From JAGVSR01 sp963742405 (GTDB lineage Bacteria; Pseudomonadota; Alphaproteobacteria; Rhizobiales; Hyphomicrobiaceae): a stretch of DNA of 64,000 bases. Location of the stretch: positions 372,001 to 436,000 of the forward strand of contig CAVUMB010000005.1 of assembly GCA_963742405.1 (NCBI GenBank), read 5' to 3'. The position numbers were made by a program, and so were the translations under genes. The number at the start of each line of letters is the position of its first letter. Position 1 is the stretch's first letter. Of this stretch, positions 63,506 through 64,000 are shown piece after piece. Under the pieces are notes generated by a model that saw only the letters and a list, made by a program, of their open reading frames with translations, was not told where the DNA came from and did not search any database.

Positions 63506-64000
63506 ATGAGCGGACTACTCGCACTTCTCGACGACGTGGTCGCGCTCGCAAAGATTGCCGCAACGACGCTGGACGACACCGCGGCGCAGGCAGGAAAGGC
63601 CGGGGCAAAAGCGGCTGGCGTCGTCATCGACGACGCCGCGGTGACGCCGCGCTATGTAGCCGGCCTCGCCGCCCAGCGCGAATTGCCCATCATCGGCCGC
63701 ATCGCGCTTGGATCTTTGAAAAATAAGCTGCTCATTCTATTGCCCGCCGCTTTGATTCTGGCGACGTTTGCGCCTTGGGCGATCACACCGATCCTGATGG
63801 TCGGCGGGCTCTATCTGGCTTTCGAAGGCTACGAGAAGCTGCATCAACTCATTGCTCCACCCGCCGCCAAAAAGGCTGTGGCCGCTGTTCGGGAAGGAAC
63901 GCCAGAGGCGCTCAGCCTCGAAAACGAACGCGTGGCAGGCGCCATCCGCACCGACTTCATTCTGTCGGCTGAAATCATGGCCATCGCGCTGAACACGATC
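63506..64000 (+). CDS. DUF808 family membrane protein (5' part only)
   Basis: The frame opens at ATG 63506 (MSGLLALLDDVVALAKIAAT) and runs off the end of the window, giving 165 residues. DDTAAQAGKAGAKAAGVVIDD and VTPRYVAGLAAQRELPII are the conserved DUF808 (YedI-like) start. Two hydrophobic segments are seen (LLILLPAALILATFAPWAI and ILMVGGLYLAFEGYEKL). Function unknown; an inner-membrane protein. Confidence 0.85.
   Translation, partial: MSGLLALLDDVVALAKIAATTLDDTAAQAGKAGAKAAGVVIDDAAVTPRYVAGLAAQRELPIIGRIALGSLKNKLLILLPAALILATFAPWAITPILMVGGLYLAFEGYEKLHQLIAPPAAKKAVAAVREGTPEALSLENERVAGAIRTDFILSAEIMAIALNTI

Overview
The window is a GC-rich chromosomal segment of an alphaproteobacterium, most likely of the order Hyphomicrobiales (Rhizobiales). 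The evidence is gene order (lolD, dnaE, rpsB-tsf-pyrH-frr-uppS-cdsA-dxr-rseP-bamA-lpxD-fabZ-lpxA-lpxI-lpxB; cckA-recA-alaS; icd-trmJ-rpsD; rpsF-rpsR-DUF2232-rplI), a long helix-hairpin-helix tail on ribosomal protein S2, a CckA hybrid kinase beside a FliO-like gene, an Arg/Gly-rich tail on S6, and a GAAC-type LexA box before recA. Genus and species cannot be named from the sequence alone. No CRISPR array, transposase, phage module, rRNA or tRNA gene was recognised. Most of the segment is core housekeeping DNA.

Layout. 0-5.3 kb: end of lolD, a secreted esterase and dnaE. 5.4-21.1 kb: one long co-directional block for translation factors (rpsB, tsf, frr), UMP kinase, isoprenoid and undecaprenyl supply (dxr, uppS), phospholipid precursor (cdsA), site-2 protease (rseP), outer-membrane protein assembly (bamA) and lipid A synthesis (lpxD, fabZ, lpxA, lpxI, lpxB). 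21.1-26.6 kb: minus-strand genes for an isonitrile-hydratase-like protein, a molybdopterin oxidoreductase, a lysine-2,3-aminomutase-like radical SAM enzyme, a GFA-family protein and a MoxR ATPase. 27-36.5 kb: dksA, a large MscS-type channel, a FliO-like protein, cckA and recA. 36.7-47.1 kb: alaS, a CPA2 antiporter, icd, an unusual TrmJ-type methyltransferase fusion and rpsD. 47.2-55.5 kb: mainly envelope genes (PqiA-like, lipid kinase, PAP2 phosphatase, HlyD-like adaptor, TonB-like protein) around the bolA-grxD pair, plus very small genes and a three-copy tandem repeat. 55.6-64 kb: purL, two related small secreted proteins, rplI, DUF2232, rpsR, rpsF, ubiG and the start of a DUF808 gene.

The most notable points are these. 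A palindromic repeat element sits in frame inside dnaE. Eight single-base frameshifts interrupt seven mostly essential genes between 10.2 and 19.95 kb (two more occur at 47.5 and 52.2 kb); these are most simply sequence or assembly errors, and the genes are annotated across them. LpxI carries a C-terminal extension that looks like a decayed second copy of its catalytic domain. The TrmJ-like methyltransferase is fused to a cysteine-bearing N-terminal module. No convincing new multi-gene system was found.
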